Assembly (NCBI GenBank): GCA_036490215.1
Contig: DASXEH010000069.1
Coordinates: forward strand, 62,001 to 126,000
DNA: 64,000 bases
Source of the DNA: JASHSH01 sp036490215
Lineage (GTDB): Bacteria > Pseudomonadota > Alphaproteobacteria > Rhodospirillales > Magnetospirillaceae
Reading direction: 5' to 3'
Part shown: positions 9,413 to 18,309 of the stretch, one piece after another
How the letters are laid out: every line of letters begins with the position of its first letter
Numbering within the stretch: position 1 is the first letter of the stretch
Made by a program: the position numbers and the translations under genes
The notes under the pieces: model-generated
Seen by the model: only the letters and a program-made list of their open reading frames with translations
What the model was told of the DNA's origin: nothing
Database searches by the model: none

Positions 9413-9423
9413 GCGTGCCTTGA

Positions 9424-10410
9424 ATGGTTGCGGCGCTTGCCTTCATCGCAACCTTCGCGGCTGCAGCACTGGGAACCTACACGGTTCTCGCATGGTTGCG
9501 GCGCCGCGCCATCCTCGATCATCCCAATGAGCGGTCGAGCCATCGCATTCCGACGCCGCGCGGCGCCGGACTGGCGGTCGTTCCCGTCATCCTGATCATC
9601 TGGGCGCTGCTGGCGGCGATAGGTGAGGCACCGTCAGGGGTCTGGATGGCGGGGCTGATTGCACTCGCATTGATGCTGGTGTCGTGGATCGACGATCGGC
9701 GTGGTTTGCCGCCAGCCGTACGGCTGACGGCCCATATCGCCGCTGCAGTCGTCGGCATCATGGCCTTCCCGGCAAATGCGCTGATCTTTCAGGGTCTGTT
9801 GCCGCCGGCGATCGATCATGTTGTCGCGGCCATCGTCTGGATCTGGTTCATCAACCTCTACAATTTCATGGACGGGATCGATGGCATCACCGCGGTCGAA
9901 ACGGCGGCCATCGGTGTCGGTGTCGCTGCGATCGCGGCCATTCAATCGGGTACCGATCTATCGGCGGCTTTGACCATCGTCGCTGCCGGATTCGGCTTTC
10001 TGATCTGGAATTGGCATCCCGCGCGCATTTTCCTCGGCGACTCGGGCAGCGTGCCGCTGGGCTTCTTGCTGGGCTGGCTTTTGCTCAGCCTGGCGGCGCG
10101 GGGTGCGTGGGCGGCGGCGATGATCCTGCCGGCCTACTACCTGGCGGATGCGACGATCACCTTGATCGCCCGCGCGGCGGCCGGCGAAGCGGTGTGGAAA
10201 GCGCATCGGCGCCACTTCTATCAAATCGCACTGCGTGGCGGCGCAAGTCATACGGCCGTGGTGCTGCGCATTGCTTTCGCCAATCTGCTGCTGATCCTTC
10301 TCGCGCTGGTCTCGAAGGAACAGCCATGGCTGGCCGTGGCCGGCGCAGGCGTGGTCGTGGCGGCACTCCTGGGCGAATTGTTGCGCATGAGCCGGGTGCG
10401 GCCCTCATGA
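9424..10410 (+). CDS. MraY/WecA-family undecaprenyl-phosphate sugar-1-phosphate transferase
   Basis: 328 aa with about ten membrane helices. Family motifs are NERSSHRIPTPRGAG near the start, WIDDRRGLP, the conserved NLYNFMDGIDG, and FLGDSGSVPLG on cytoplasmic loops. It transfers a sugar-1-phosphate from a UDP-sugar to undecaprenyl phosphate, starting O-antigen or another surface polysaccharide. The next gene, a sugar epimerase, overlaps by ATGA and may make its substrate or process the first sugar. Confidence 0.88.
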   Translation: MVAALAFIATFAAAALGTYTVLAWLRRRAILDHPNERSSHRIPTPRGAGLAVVPVILIIWALLAAIGEAPSGVWMAGLIALALMLVSWIDDRRGLPPAVRLTAHIAAAVVGIMAFPANALIFQGLLPPAIDHVVAAIVWIWFINLYNFMDGIDGITAVETAAIGVGVAAIAAIQSGTDLSAALTIVAAGFGFLIWNWHPARIFLGDSGSVPLGFLLGWLLLSLAARGAWAAAMILPAYYLADATITLIARAAAGEAVWKAHRRHFYQIALRGGASHTAVVLRIAFANLLLILLALVSKEQPWLAVAGAGVVVAALLGELLRMSRVRPS

Positions 10411-11366
10411 AGGTTCTTGTCACCGGCGCGAACGGCTTTGTCGGCACAGCCGTATGCCGGCGGCTGCTCGCCGAACGCTGGACGGTGGTCGCGGCGCTGC
10501 GCCAGACCCATGCGATGCCGGATGGCGTCGAGACCCGCATCGTCGAGCCGTTGGGGCCGACGACCTCCTGGACCAAGGCGCTGCACGGTATCGATGCCGT
10601 GGTGCATCTCGCCGGCCGGGCTCATGTGATGCGCGAGACCGAAGCCGATCCCGCGGCGATCTTTCGCGCGGTCAACACCGCCGGAACACTGCATCTGGCG
10701 CAACAGGCCGCCGCTCATGGTGTCCATCGTTTCGTCTTCATGAGCAGCACCAAGGTGAATGGCGACGTCACGGGTGAAAAGCCCTTCACCTTTGAGGACG
10801 CACCTGCGCCATTGGATGCGTATGGCCGAAGCAAGTGGGAGGCCGAGCAGGGGTTGGCGCATCTGGCGCATGGGGGCGGCGGCCATTTTCATGTGACCGT
10901 GTTCCGGCCGCCACTCGTTTACGGCCCCGGCGTGCGCGGTAACTTTCTCTCCCTGCTCCGCACGGTGAAGGCGGGCTGGCCCTTGCCGCTTGGGGCTATC
11001 GATAACCGCCGCAGTCTGATCTTCGTCGACAATCTGGCCGATGCCGTGGCGACGGCGTTGCGCGAGCCGGCGGGGCAGTTCGAAACCTTTCTGCCCAGCG
11101 ACGGCGAAGATATCTCGACTCCGGATCTCATTCGCCGCGTTGGCCGGTTGATGGGTGCGCCGCCGCGTCTGCTTCCCGTTCCGACATCCTGGTTGTTACT
11201 GGCAGGCGGCCTCCTCGGTCGTGGCGCGGCCGTGAAGCGCCTGACGGGATCGCTGCAGGTGCGCGGCACCGCCCTTCGCGAACGCTTCGGCTGGGTGCCG
11301 CCCACGACGCTCGATCAAGGTCTGGCCACGACCGTCGATTGGTTCAAGGCGAAATATGGGATTTGA
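10407..11366 (+). CDS. NAD-dependent epimerase/dehydratase (extended SDR), polysaccharide synthesis
   Basis: 319 aa from the ATG that overlaps the previous stop. VTGANGFVGTA is the nucleotide-binding glycine motif, SSTKVNG holds the catalytic Ser/Thr, and YGRSK is the YxxxK pair. This is the UDP-glucose 4-epimerase-like branch often paired with WecA-type transferases. The open frame extends upstream to 9684, but that part is another frame of the transferase gene and lacks a sensible start. Confidence 0.86.
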   Translation: MKVLVTGANGFVGTAVCRRLLAERWTVVAALRQTHAMPDGVETRIVEPLGPTTSWTKALHGIDAVVHLAGRAHVMRETEADPAAIFRAVNTAGTLHLAQQAAAHGVHRFVFMSSTKVNGDVTGEKPFTFEDAPAPLDAYGRSKWEAEQGLAHLAHGGGGHFHVTVFRPPLVYGPGVRGNFLSLLRTVKAGWPLPLGAIDNRRSLIFVDNLADAVATALREPAGQFETFLPSDGEDISTPDLIRRVGRLMGAPPRLLPVPTSWLLLAGGLLGRGAAVKRLTGSLQVRGTALRERFGWVPPTTLDQGLATTVDWFKAKYGI

Positions 11367-11445
11367 GTGGGCTATCTTACGCGCCTCCACTCTGGGCATC
11401 GCCTGCGTGAGTCTCTAAACTGAGCGGCAATCGAGGGGGCGAGGA

Positions 11446-11853
11446 ATGGCGGACGATTGGAATCCAGAAGAAGACGTTTCCAACGAGCTGCTCGAGCGCC
11501 TGCCGGCAGAAGTGCTGGAAACTTTCACGCCGGAGCAGCGTGCGGCATTGTGGGGCGCGGTCAAGCCGAGCAGTTGGCGCTACCACCCGATCGACATTCG
11601 CGCCAGCCTTCCTCTTTTCGGCAATCGCCTGTTCTTCGTCGCAGTGGGCGGCATCGAGCGGCGATCCGGCAATCGCCGCCGCCGCGACGCGCGGCTTCGC
11701 CCATTCTTTACCGGCAGTAATGTTGTTTTCCTCGCGGTCATGTTTTTGATCGCGGTGGGCATCGGCGCGGTGCTGTCCGACGTCTTGGACTGGTTCACCA
11801 ACGAATTCAATGTGGTGGCCCCTGTCGCCCACGGCCTAGTCGATGGCAAATAA
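11446..11853 (+). CDS. Hypothetical protein with one C-terminal membrane segment
   Basis: 135 aa, not recognised. An acidic N-terminal half is followed by IDIRASLPLFGNRLFF, a basic RRSGNRRRRDARLR patch, and one hydrophobic helix (VVFLAVMFLIAVGIGAVL, about 96-113). The basic patch before the helix suggests an N-in, tail-anchored-like topology. GAGG precedes the start. It looks monocistronic. No function can be given. Confidence 0.65.
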   Translation: MADDWNPEEDVSNELLERLPAEVLETFTPEQRAALWGAVKPSSWRYHPIDIRASLPLFGNRLFFVAVGGIERRSGNRRRRDARLRPFFTGSNVVFLAVMFLIAVGIGAVLSDVLDWFTNEFNVVAPVAHGLVDGK

Positions 11854-11969
11854 GGGCCCGAATAAAGGCTAAGCGACCGGCCGACCGCCTGAGCTTCGCC
11901 CCTCCCGCTTCATCCTGGCGCCATAAAGCCCACCCATAGTCGTTCCCAGCATTGAACGAGGAGGCGACG

Positions 11970-12545
11970 ATGACCATGGTGTCTCGAAACGCGCTTTCGT
12001 GTCTTGCGATCGCCCTAGTGGTCGCGCTTGGCGTCGAGGGTGTGGCCTTCGCGCCGGCCCGTGCGCAGACTGCGGGCTCTACACCACTCGATCCCATCGA
12101 ACCGACCGAGGCGGAAATGCCGCGCCTGGATGTGCAGAATGTCCAACCCGCGCGATTGATCCTGCTCAGCGCCATGCAGCAATTGAGCGCTGATCGTCAG
12201 GCGGGGGATCAGGCAACGATCTGGAACGATGAGATCGCCGTTATCGAGGCGCGGCATGGGCTGATGGAAGCGCAGATGGTCGCCGACCAGACTCGGATGC
12301 CGCAAGCGCCGGCGGATGTTCAAGCCATCCTTCAGGCGCGTGACGGTTGGCTCCGTGCAGACGAGGCTTCCGACTCAGCTCGGGAAAAGCTGATCCAGGA
12401 TCAGCAGGCCAACAATGCGGGCGGAGTGCGCGAAGATATCGCGCTGGTCAATGCGACGCGCCAGCAATCGACGCGGGCGCGTCAACAATGGCTGGCCGTG
12501 CAGGCTCAGCTCCGCTCCGTCGAGCCGCCGACAGACCCGCAATAG
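11970..12545 (+). CDS. Exported helical protein of unknown function
   Basis: 191 aa from ATG 11970, chosen because GAGGAGG lies just ahead and the product then opens with a classical signal peptide (VALGVEGVAFAPARA, cleavage before QTAGS). The mature part is helical and rich in Gln/Ala/Asp with no cysteines or membrane spans. It is probably periplasmic. Family not recognised. Confidence 0.7.
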   Translation: MTMVSRNALSCLAIALVVALGVEGVAFAPARAQTAGSTPLDPIEPTEAEMPRLDVQNVQPARLILLSAMQQLSADRQAGDQATIWNDEIAVIEARHGLMEAQMVADQTRMPQAPADVQAILQARDGWLRADEASDSAREKLIQDQQANNAGGVREDIALVNATRQQSTRARQQWLAVQAQLRSVEPPTDPQ

Positions 12546-12547
12546 GT

Positions 12548-13273
12548 TCAGCGCGGTGTCGACAGCGTGGCGGTCAGCTGCGACAGACTTTTGATTTGCC
12601 GTCCGGCGCCGTCGAAATTGTCGGGTACCAGCCAGGTCTCCATCGCGGCGCGCACCTTCGGCCATTCGCCATCGGTGATCGAGAACCACGCCGTGTCGCG
12701 GTTACGGCCCTTGTAGATCGTCGCCTGGCTGAACGTGCCTTCGTAGCGGAAGCCAAATCGCTTGGCAGCATCGCGCGACGGCTGGTTGAGCGAATCGCAT
12801 TTCCACTCGTAGCGGCGATAACCCAACTCGTCGAAGGCGCGTTTCATCATCAGATACATCGCTTCCGTGGCGACGATGCTGCGCTGAAGGCGTGGCGCGA
12901 AGGCGATCCCACCCACCTCGATCACACCGGCCGGTGGGTCGATGCGCATGAAGGTGGCGACACCGGATGCTTGGCCGGTCTTCCTGTCGATAATGGCGAA
13001 CATCAGGGGGTCGTCGATCTCAGCCCGCTCTTCGAGCCAGCGGCGCAGCGTCGGCTGATCGGCGAAGGGACCCCAAGCCATATAGGTCCAGGTCTTGCCC
13101 TGGGGATCGGCAGCATAGGCCTCGAACAGATCCTTCTCATGCTGGGCCGGATCGAGCGGCTCGACGCGGGTGAGGCGTCCTTCCATCGGCGTGCGCGGCG
13201 GCCGGGGGCGCGGCGTCCAACTCGGCAAAGGATCGCCGATGGGCTGGCCGAATTGATTGGTCGTATTGGACAT
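12548..13273 (-). CDS. GNAT N-acetyltransferase, RimJ/RimL-like
   Basis: 241 aa from ATG 13273, preceded by GAGGAAACC. The PLDPAQHEKDLFEAY start, FAIIDRKTGQASGVATFMRI core strand, QRSIVATEAMYLMMKRAF acetyl-CoA helix region, and SLNQPSRDAAKRFGFRYEG are typical of RimJ/RimL-type GNATs that acetylate small molecules or protein N-termini. The frame stays open further upstream inside cutC, but that extension is not coding. It lies 11 bases after cutC, same strand. Confidence 0.8.
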   Translation of the reverse strand: MSNTTNQFGQPIGDPLPSWTPRPRPPRTPMEGRLTRVEPLDPAQHEKDLFEAYAADPQGKTWTYMAWGPFADQPTLRRWLEERAEIDDPLMFAIIDRKTGQASGVATFMRIDPPAGVIEVGGIAFAPRLQRSIVATEAMYLMMKRAFDELGYRRYEWKCDSLNQPSRDAAKRFGFRYEGTFSQATIYKGRNRDTAWFSITDGEWPKVRAAMETWLVPDNFDGAGRQIKSLSQLTATLSTPR

Positions 13274-13284
13274 TGGTTTCCTCG

Positions 13285-14028
13285 TCAGGATTGGGCGCGA
13301 TCCATGATGGCGCGAATGGCGGTGCGCGTGGTGATGGTTCGCGCATATTCGCCCAATTTGCCGCCCAACGGCGCGCCCATGGGAATATTGAAGCGGCGGA
13401 ATTTCATCGCGCTCTCGGCCGGCAGTAGCGCCGCGAAATGCATCTCGCGGCATCCGCTTTGCCGTGCGATCAGCCGCGCATTGCCGGAATTGATTCCGCC
13501 ACCGGGCATGACGATGATCTGCCCATCCGCGCGACGGATCAGATCGCAAATCAGCGGCAGACCTTTGAGCGCCGTCTCCTCCTGCCCCGAAGTCAGAACG
13601 CGCTCGACGTGAAGATCGATCAGCACCTGCAGCGATGTGACGGGATCGGCCGCCAGGTCGAAAGCGCGATGGAACGTCACCTGCATCGGCCGCGCCGCAT
13701 CGATCAGCCGTTTGGTCTTTTCGACATCGATCGTCCCGTCGGGCAGCAGCAGGCCGAAAACGGCGCCGTCGGCGCCTTCGGCTTTGGCGACAGCGATATC
13801 GACCAGCATCTGCTCGATCTCGTCGTCGCTATAAAGGAAGTCGCCACCACGCGGACGGATCATCACCTGCAGGCGCAGATCGGGCACCGCGCGGGCCATG
13901 CGGATCAGGCCCAAATTCGGCGTTATTCCGCCTTCGACAAGGGCCGCGCAGAGTTCCACGCGATCGGCGCCGGCATCGTGGGCGGCGCGCACTCCCTCCA
14001 TCGAGTCGACACAGATTTCGAAGCGCAT
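13285..14028 (-). CDS. cutC: CutC family protein
   Basis: 247 aa, full length. FEICVDSMEGVRAAHDAGAD and RVELCAALVEGGITPN, MIRPRGGDFLYSDDE, TFHRAFD and LTSGQE are all hallmark CutC segments of a TIM barrel. CutC was linked to copper homeostasis; its enzyme activity is not firmly settled. It is upstream of the acetyltransferase gene in the same transcription direction. Confidence 0.88.
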   Translation of the reverse strand: MRFEICVDSMEGVRAAHDAGADRVELCAALVEGGITPNLGLIRMARAVPDLRLQVMIRPRGGDFLYSDDEIEQMLVDIAVAKAEGADGAVFGLLLPDGTIDVEKTKRLIDAARPMQVTFHRAFDLAADPVTSLQVLIDLHVERVLTSGQEETALKGLPLICDLIRRADGQIIVMPGGGINSGNARLIARQSGCREMHFAALLPAESAMKFRRFNIPMGAPLGGKLGEYARTITTRTAIRAIMDRAQS

Positions 14029-14073
14029 GGGTTCCGGCGGCGCGTGGTTGTTGGTCGTCAGACGCTCAAAATG

Positions 14074-15357
14074 TCATAGAGCGGCTTGGCCGTCGACAGC
14101 CGATCGACGTGTCGCAAACACCCCGACCAGGGCAGCGAGCAGCAGGAAGACGAGCGAGACCAGAAATGGCGCCCCCGGCACGCCAATGCTTTGCCAGGGT
14201 CCGATGAATTGGACGAAGACGCCCGTGAAGACACTGGGCGCGATCATATTGGCGATGCCGTTAAGGCTGTTATTCGAGCCCTGCAGCCGGCCCTGTTCGC
14301 TGGGGCCGACTTGGCGCGTCATCAGGCTTTGGCAGGCCGGCCCTGCCAGGCCCCAGAAGGCCATGATCGGGATGCCGATCAGAAAGGCCCAGCCGGTTGA
14401 CGCCAATCCGAACACGGCGAAGGCGGCCGCGCCGCAGACGATGGCGAACAGCAGCGTTCGCCGCTCGCCCAGGGCCTTGGTGACAGGGCCGGCCAGGCCG
14501 CCTTGGACGATCATGGTGCAAAGGCCGACGCCGGCCAGCATCAGACCTACATCGCGCGCGTCCCATTCGTAGCGATATCCGGCGTAGAGGACGACGACGC
14601 TCGGCAGGACCACATGGGCGAACTGCGACAGGAAGACGACAGCCGACAAACCCACCAGCCCACGATGGCCGCGCAGCATCGACAGCGCGCCTAGCGGATT
14701 GGCGCGCCGCCACGTGACCGGCACGCGATATTTCTGGGCCAGCGACTCTGGCAGAACGAACAGGCCGTAAGTTCCATTGAGCAAGCTCAGCCCGGCGGCC
14801 ACCCAGAAGGGCAGGCGCGGACCGATTTCGCCGAGCACGCCGCCCACCGCCGGCCCGAGCACGAAGCCGACGCCAAAGGCCGCGCCGATCAGACCGAAGG
14901 CCTTTGCGCGTTTCTCGGGTGGCGTCACATCGGCGATATAGGCCGACGAGGTGGTGATGCTGGCGGCGGCGATACCCGAGACGATGCGCCCGACCAGTAG
15001 CCAGCCAACCGTCGGCGCGAGTGCCATGATGATGTAGTCGATGCCCAGGCCGAAATTCGACACCAGAATGATCGGGCGGCGTCCGAAGCGGTCCGACAGC
15101 GCGCCCAGCGCAGGCGAGAACAGGAACTGCATCAGCGCCCAGCAAGTGCTGAAAAGGCCGAACACATGCGCAGCCGACGCCGTATCGCCGACGAAGGATA
15201 AGATCAGCTTCGGCAGCATAGGAATCATGATCCCGAGCGCCAGCATATCAAGCGTCACGGTGATGAAGACGAAGACCACGGCAGCGCGGCGCGGCCCAGT
15301 CAAAGTGGGCGAGGGTGCTGTCGGCGGCTCGAACGGCTCGGGCGGGAGCGTATCCAT
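14074..15357 (-). CDS. MFS exporter, Tet(A)-like (TCR/Tet family)
   Basis: 427 aa from ATG 15357 (GAGGG just ahead; a GTG at 15378 is possible). Twelve predicted TMs; signatures FGLFSTCWALMQFLFSPALG and GALSDRFGRRPIIL (motif A) in the first loop, and YIADVTPPEKRAKAFG (motif C region) match Tet-family proton antiporters. It probably exports a drug-like compound. Many chromosomal homologues do not confer tetracycline resistance, and no TetR gene is adjacent. Confidence 0.85.
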   Translation of the reverse strand: MDTLPPEPFEPPTAPSPTLTGPRRAAVVFVFITVTLDMLALGIMIPMLPKLILSFVGDTASAAHVFGLFSTCWALMQFLFSPALGALSDRFGRRPIILVSNFGLGIDYIIMALAPTVGWLLVGRIVSGIAAASITTSSAYIADVTPPEKRAKAFGLIGAAFGVGFVLGPAVGGVLGEIGPRLPFWVAAGLSLLNGTYGLFVLPESLAQKYRVPVTWRRANPLGALSMLRGHRGLVGLSAVVFLSQFAHVVLPSVVVLYAGYRYEWDARDVGLMLAGVGLCTMIVQGGLAGPVTKALGERRTLLFAIVCGAAAFAVFGLASTGWAFLIGIPIMAFWGLAGPACQSLMTRQVGPSEQGRLQGSNNSLNGIANMIAPSVFTGVFVQFIGPWQSIGVPGAPFLVSLVFLLLAALVGVFATRRSAVDGQAAL

Positions 15358-15435
15358 GCCCTCGTCTACGCGAGGCACGGCAGGAATGCAATCCGCCGGC
15401 TTGGCTTTCGATCACGTCCGGTTATCATCCGCATC

Positions 15436-16278
15436 ATGGATGTATCTGTCGTCGATTTTCGCAATCCCGAAGCGCCGGCACGCTTTGCCGACTCGTTGCG
15501 GCGCACCGGCTTTGGCGTGATCAAGAATCACCCGATCCCGCAGGATTTGGTGCAAACCATCTATCGCGAGTGGCTGACGTTCTTCGATAACCCTGCCAAA
15601 GAGGCCTATGCCTACACCCAGGAACGGCGCGACGGTTATTACGGGCCCAAGGTTTCGGAAACCGCGAAGGGCCAGACCAAGCGCGATCTGAAAGAGTACT
15701 TTCACATCTTTCCCGGGGGCCGGTATCCGGCCGAAGTCTCTGATGCCGCGCGGCGCTACTACGGTGTCGCCGGCGGTGTTGCCGCGACCTTGCTAGGCTG
15801 GGTTCAGGCCCATACGCCGCCCGAGGTGCGCGCGCGGTTCTCTCGCCCTTTGCCGGCGATGATCGAGAACAGCGATTACACGCTGCTGCGCATCCTGCGT
15901 TATCCGCCGATGACGGGCGGCGAGGAAGAGGGCGCGCAACGCGCCGCCGCCCATGAAGACATCAATCTCCTCACGGTGCTGCCGGCCGCATCGGATGCCG
16001 GGTTGCAGGTCAAAGATAGTGAAGGGCGCTGGTATGACGTGCCGGGCGATTTCGGCACGCTGATCGTCAATGCCGGCGACATGCTGAAAGAAGCTTCGAG
16101 CGGCTATTACCCGTCCACATCGCATCGCGTGCTCAACCCTGCGGGCGAAGCGCGATTCCGATCGCGGCTGTCGGCGCCGCTGTTTCTACACCCGCGATCC
16201 GAAGTCGTGCTATCAGAACGGCACACAGCCGGCAGCTATCTCGACGAGCGGCTGCGTCAGATCGGGGTGAAGAAGTAG
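15436..16278 (+). CDS. Isopenicillin N synthase-family 2OG-Fe(II) oxygenase
   Basis: 280 aa. Early DSLRRTGFGVIKNHPIP is the DIOX_N domain; the C-terminal oxygenase core has the metal ligands H-E-D in AAAHEDINLLTVL (His and Asp), the distal His in STSHRVLNP, and the 2OG-binding R...S pair in RFRSRLSAPLF. It needs Fe(II) and 2-oxoglutarate. Substrate unknown. Convergent with the DUF4399 gene, three bases away. Confidence 0.82.
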   Translation: MDVSVVDFRNPEAPARFADSLRRTGFGVIKNHPIPQDLVQTIYREWLTFFDNPAKEAYAYTQERRDGYYGPKVSETAKGQTKRDLKEYFHIFPGGRYPAEVSDAARRYYGVAGGVAATLLGWVQAHTPPEVRARFSRPLPAMIENSDYTLLRILRYPPMTGGEEEGAQRAAAHEDINLLTVLPAASDAGLQVKDSEGRWYDVPGDFGTLIVNAGDMLKEASSGYYPSTSHRVLNPAGEARFRSRLSAPLFLHPRSEVVLSERHTAGSYLDERLRQIGVKK

Positions 16279-16281
16279 CGC

Positions 16282-16719
16282 CTACTGCACCGTAACGGTG
16301 ATCACCTTCGAGATCACCGGCGGGTTGTGGGGGATATGCCGCCCGTCACCCAAGACAAGCTGCAGCGTGTGCTTGCCCGGCGGCAGCGTGACCGTTGCCT
16401 CGGTCTGACCGGCGCCGAAATGCATATGATGGACATCGTTGGGAATCGGCTTCGATGCATCAGCGGGGTCGAAGGTCGCATCGATGAAGAGGTGATGATG
16501 GCCGGTGTTCGGCTCCATCGTGCCGGCCTTGGCGATCGTCATGCCCGTGACGCCGAATTCCACCTTGAAGGGGCTCGTGACCGTATCGCCGTCCTTGAGG
16601 TTGGCGATGAACACCGCAGCACCGGCCGGCGAAGGCATCTGCTGGGCGTGGACGCCGCCGTAGAAGGCGACAGAGAAACCAACGAACAAGAGCAGGGCGG
16701 AAACGACCGGTCGCAACAT
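16282..16719 (-). CDS. Secreted DUF4399 protein
   Basis: 145 aa from ATG 16719, preceded by GGGAGATGCTCC. A signal peptide (LLLFVGFSVAFYGGVHA, cut before QQ) leads to one DUF4399 domain with the family signatures TGHHHLFID, HHMHFGAGQTEATVTLPPG and HTLQLVLGDG. The His-rich strands suggest a metal-binding periplasmic beta-sandwich. The function is unassigned in the family. Confidence 0.85.
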   Translation of the reverse strand: MLRPVVSALLLFVGFSVAFYGGVHAQQMPSPAGAAVFIANLKDGDTVTSPFKVEFGVTGMTIAKAGTMEPNTGHHHLFIDATFDPADASKPIPNDVHHMHFGAGQTEATVTLPPGKHTLQLVLGDGRHIPHNPPVISKVITVTVQ

Positions 16720-16835
16720 GGAGCATCTCCCTGATGGGCGCCGTATCGTTCGGCGCTGACCTCGCATCACGGCCCTGAGCATAGCCGATCCTGCCGCCTC
16801 TGGCGAGTGACCGGGCGCACCGGTATGATCGGCCT

Positions 16836-17705
16836 ATGATCGCCCGTATCGCCACCGTCGCCTTTCAGGGCATCGACGTTCTGCCCATTGAGGTTCAGGC
16901 GCAAGTGGCCTCGGGCCTGCCGGCCTTTACGGTGGTCGGATTGCCCGATAAGGCCGTCGGCGAAAGCCGCGAGCGCGTGCGCGCGGCGTTGAACGCCCTC
17001 GGTTTGGCCGTGCCCGCCAAGCGCATCACTATCAATCTCGCTCCCGCGGACGTGCTCAAAGAGGGCAGTCACTTTGATTTGCCTATTGCGATGGCTTTGC
17101 TCGTCGCGATGGGCGTGCTGCCGAGCGAAGAGGTCGCGCAATACATCGCGCTTGGCGAGCTTGGGCTCGATGGCGGTCTGGCGCCGGTGGCCGGGGTGCT
17201 CAGCGCCTCCAACGCTGCCGCGAAGTTGGAACGTGGATTGATCTGCCCCGGCGCCCAAGGGGGTGAGGCGGCGTGGGGTGGGGCTGAGGTGCTGGCGCCG
17301 GCTTCATTGCTCGCGCTGATCAACCATTTCAAGGGCACGCAGCTGCTCGGCAAACCAGTGCCCGAAATGCAGGACGCCGTCGAAAAGCGTCTCGACCTGC
17401 GCGACATCAAAGGGCAGGAGAGCGCCAAGCGTGCGCTCGAAGTCGCTGCGGCCGGATCGCATAATCTGTTGATGATCGGCCCGCCGGGCTCGGGCAAGTC
17501 GATGCTGGCGCAGCGGCTGCCCGGGTTGTTGCCAGCATTGACGCCGGTCGAGGCACTCGAAGTCAGTATGATCCACTCACTGGCCGGTGTTCTCGATCAA
17601 GGTCGACTTCGGACGGTTCGGCCTTTCAGGGATCCCCATTTCAATGCATCTGTTCCGTCACTGGTCGGTGGTGGCTGTGAATTAACATTTGCTGCTGCAA
17701 TTTGA
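16836..17705 (+). pseudogene. comM: yifB/comM (Mg-chelatase-like AAA ATPase), cut off by the island
   Basis: Residues 1-280 are the normal N-terminal half of YifB/ComM: the Lon-like fold domain (VNP-type DLPIAMALLVAMG) and the start of the AAA domain with GPPGSGKS (Walker A, 215-222) and PHFNASVPSLVGGG. The family is about 500 aa; here the frame runs nine foreign residues past VGGG and stops. Walker B, the sensor motifs and the C-terminal domain are missing. Composition falls from about 65% G+C to AT-rich at the same point. ComM remodels branch-migrating DNA in transformation; this copy cannot work. comM is a known island target (AbaR islands of Acinetobacter). Confidence 0.9.
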
Positions 17706-17957
17706 CGGCACGGTTTGCAATTCCCATACATTACTAATTGCCGCCAGATTCCCGCCGACTCTTTATTTCTCGGCCTTGTCTGGTTCTTTCAGAAGAACGT
17801 ACTCCCCAACTTCATCCACTTTTGGAATTGCCCCAATTTCGGGTCGATTCCATCAGGAGTCTATGACGTCGGTTTCTGAAATGAGAAATAACTTAGGCCA
17901 GATAAAAGTACCGCGTTCCACGTCGTCACCGAGCGGCAGATCTCCACGCCTGGGCAT
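17682..17957 (-). pseudogene. Decayed small gene at the left island end
   Basis: One minus-strand frame of 92 codons reads MPRRGDLPLGDDVERG, FIWPKLFLISETDVIDS, then TGA, WNRPEIGAIPKVDEVG, EYVLLKEPDKAEK, then TAA, NLAAISNVWELQTVPSNC and a final stop. Two internal stops show a pseudogene. Its last 20 codons have a homologue at 27990-28058 (NLIAIDAVREIQTAPSNC). The family is not recognised. It overlaps the last bases of the truncated yifB frame, so the island begins with it. Confidence 0.55.
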
Positions 17958-17959
17958 GT

Positions 17960-18091
17960 TCAACTTGCAGCGACCTTCTGCCAAATGGGCTCACCGTCAG
18001 ACTGACCGATCAGCATGAACTTCACTTCGCGATAGAGAAAGCTCATATGAGGAGGCGCGAGATCAGCGGTCGCTGAAGTCAATTTCGTCAC
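17960..18091 (-). CDS. Possible 43-residue protein
   Basis: GTG 18091 to TGA 17960 gives 43 residues, with MTKLTSATADLAPPHMSFLY and MLIGQSDGEPIWQKVAAS at its two ends. The residue mix looks like real protein and it sits two bases ahead of the decayed small gene above, like a gene pair. No homologue is recognised; it may be a remnant of a longer gene. Confidence 0.4.
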   Translation of the reverse strand: MTKLTSATADLAPPHMSFLYREVKFMLIGQSDGEPIWQKVAAS

Positions 18092-18309
18092 GAAAACCCC
18101 TTCATTGAGTGCCCTTGATTATTTCCTCGTTGAGCTAAGCCGTCCTCGGATCAACACAGGGTGGAGTGGCTACCGATTCTTTTCTTTCGTCAGCGCCGAT
18201 GACGAATTGTGCAGAATGTCGTGGTTGCTGATACTCAATGAAATTCTTGTATTTCAATATAGAATGAGATTGAATTTAACATAATCTTACGAAAATCGCG
18301 CGAGTCGAT

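Noticed and set aside
9684..10406. Upstream extension of the epimerase frame
   Set aside because: Second frame of the WecA-like gene; the GxxGxxG start MKVLVTGANG lies right at ATG 10407.
12347..13612. 421-codon plus-strand frame over the acetyltransferase and cutC genes
   Set aside because: Low-complexity Arg-rich translation, no start site; both minus-strand genes have clear family motifs.
13285..14028. Copper-resistance operon
   Set aside because: cutC stands beside an acetyltransferase only; no copper ATPase, oxidase or CueR-type regulator is near.
17689..18018. Plus-strand 109-codon frame at the island edge
   Set aside because: Opposes the decayed small gene and the 43-codon gene, whose translations have a homologue or protein-like pattern; this frame has neither.
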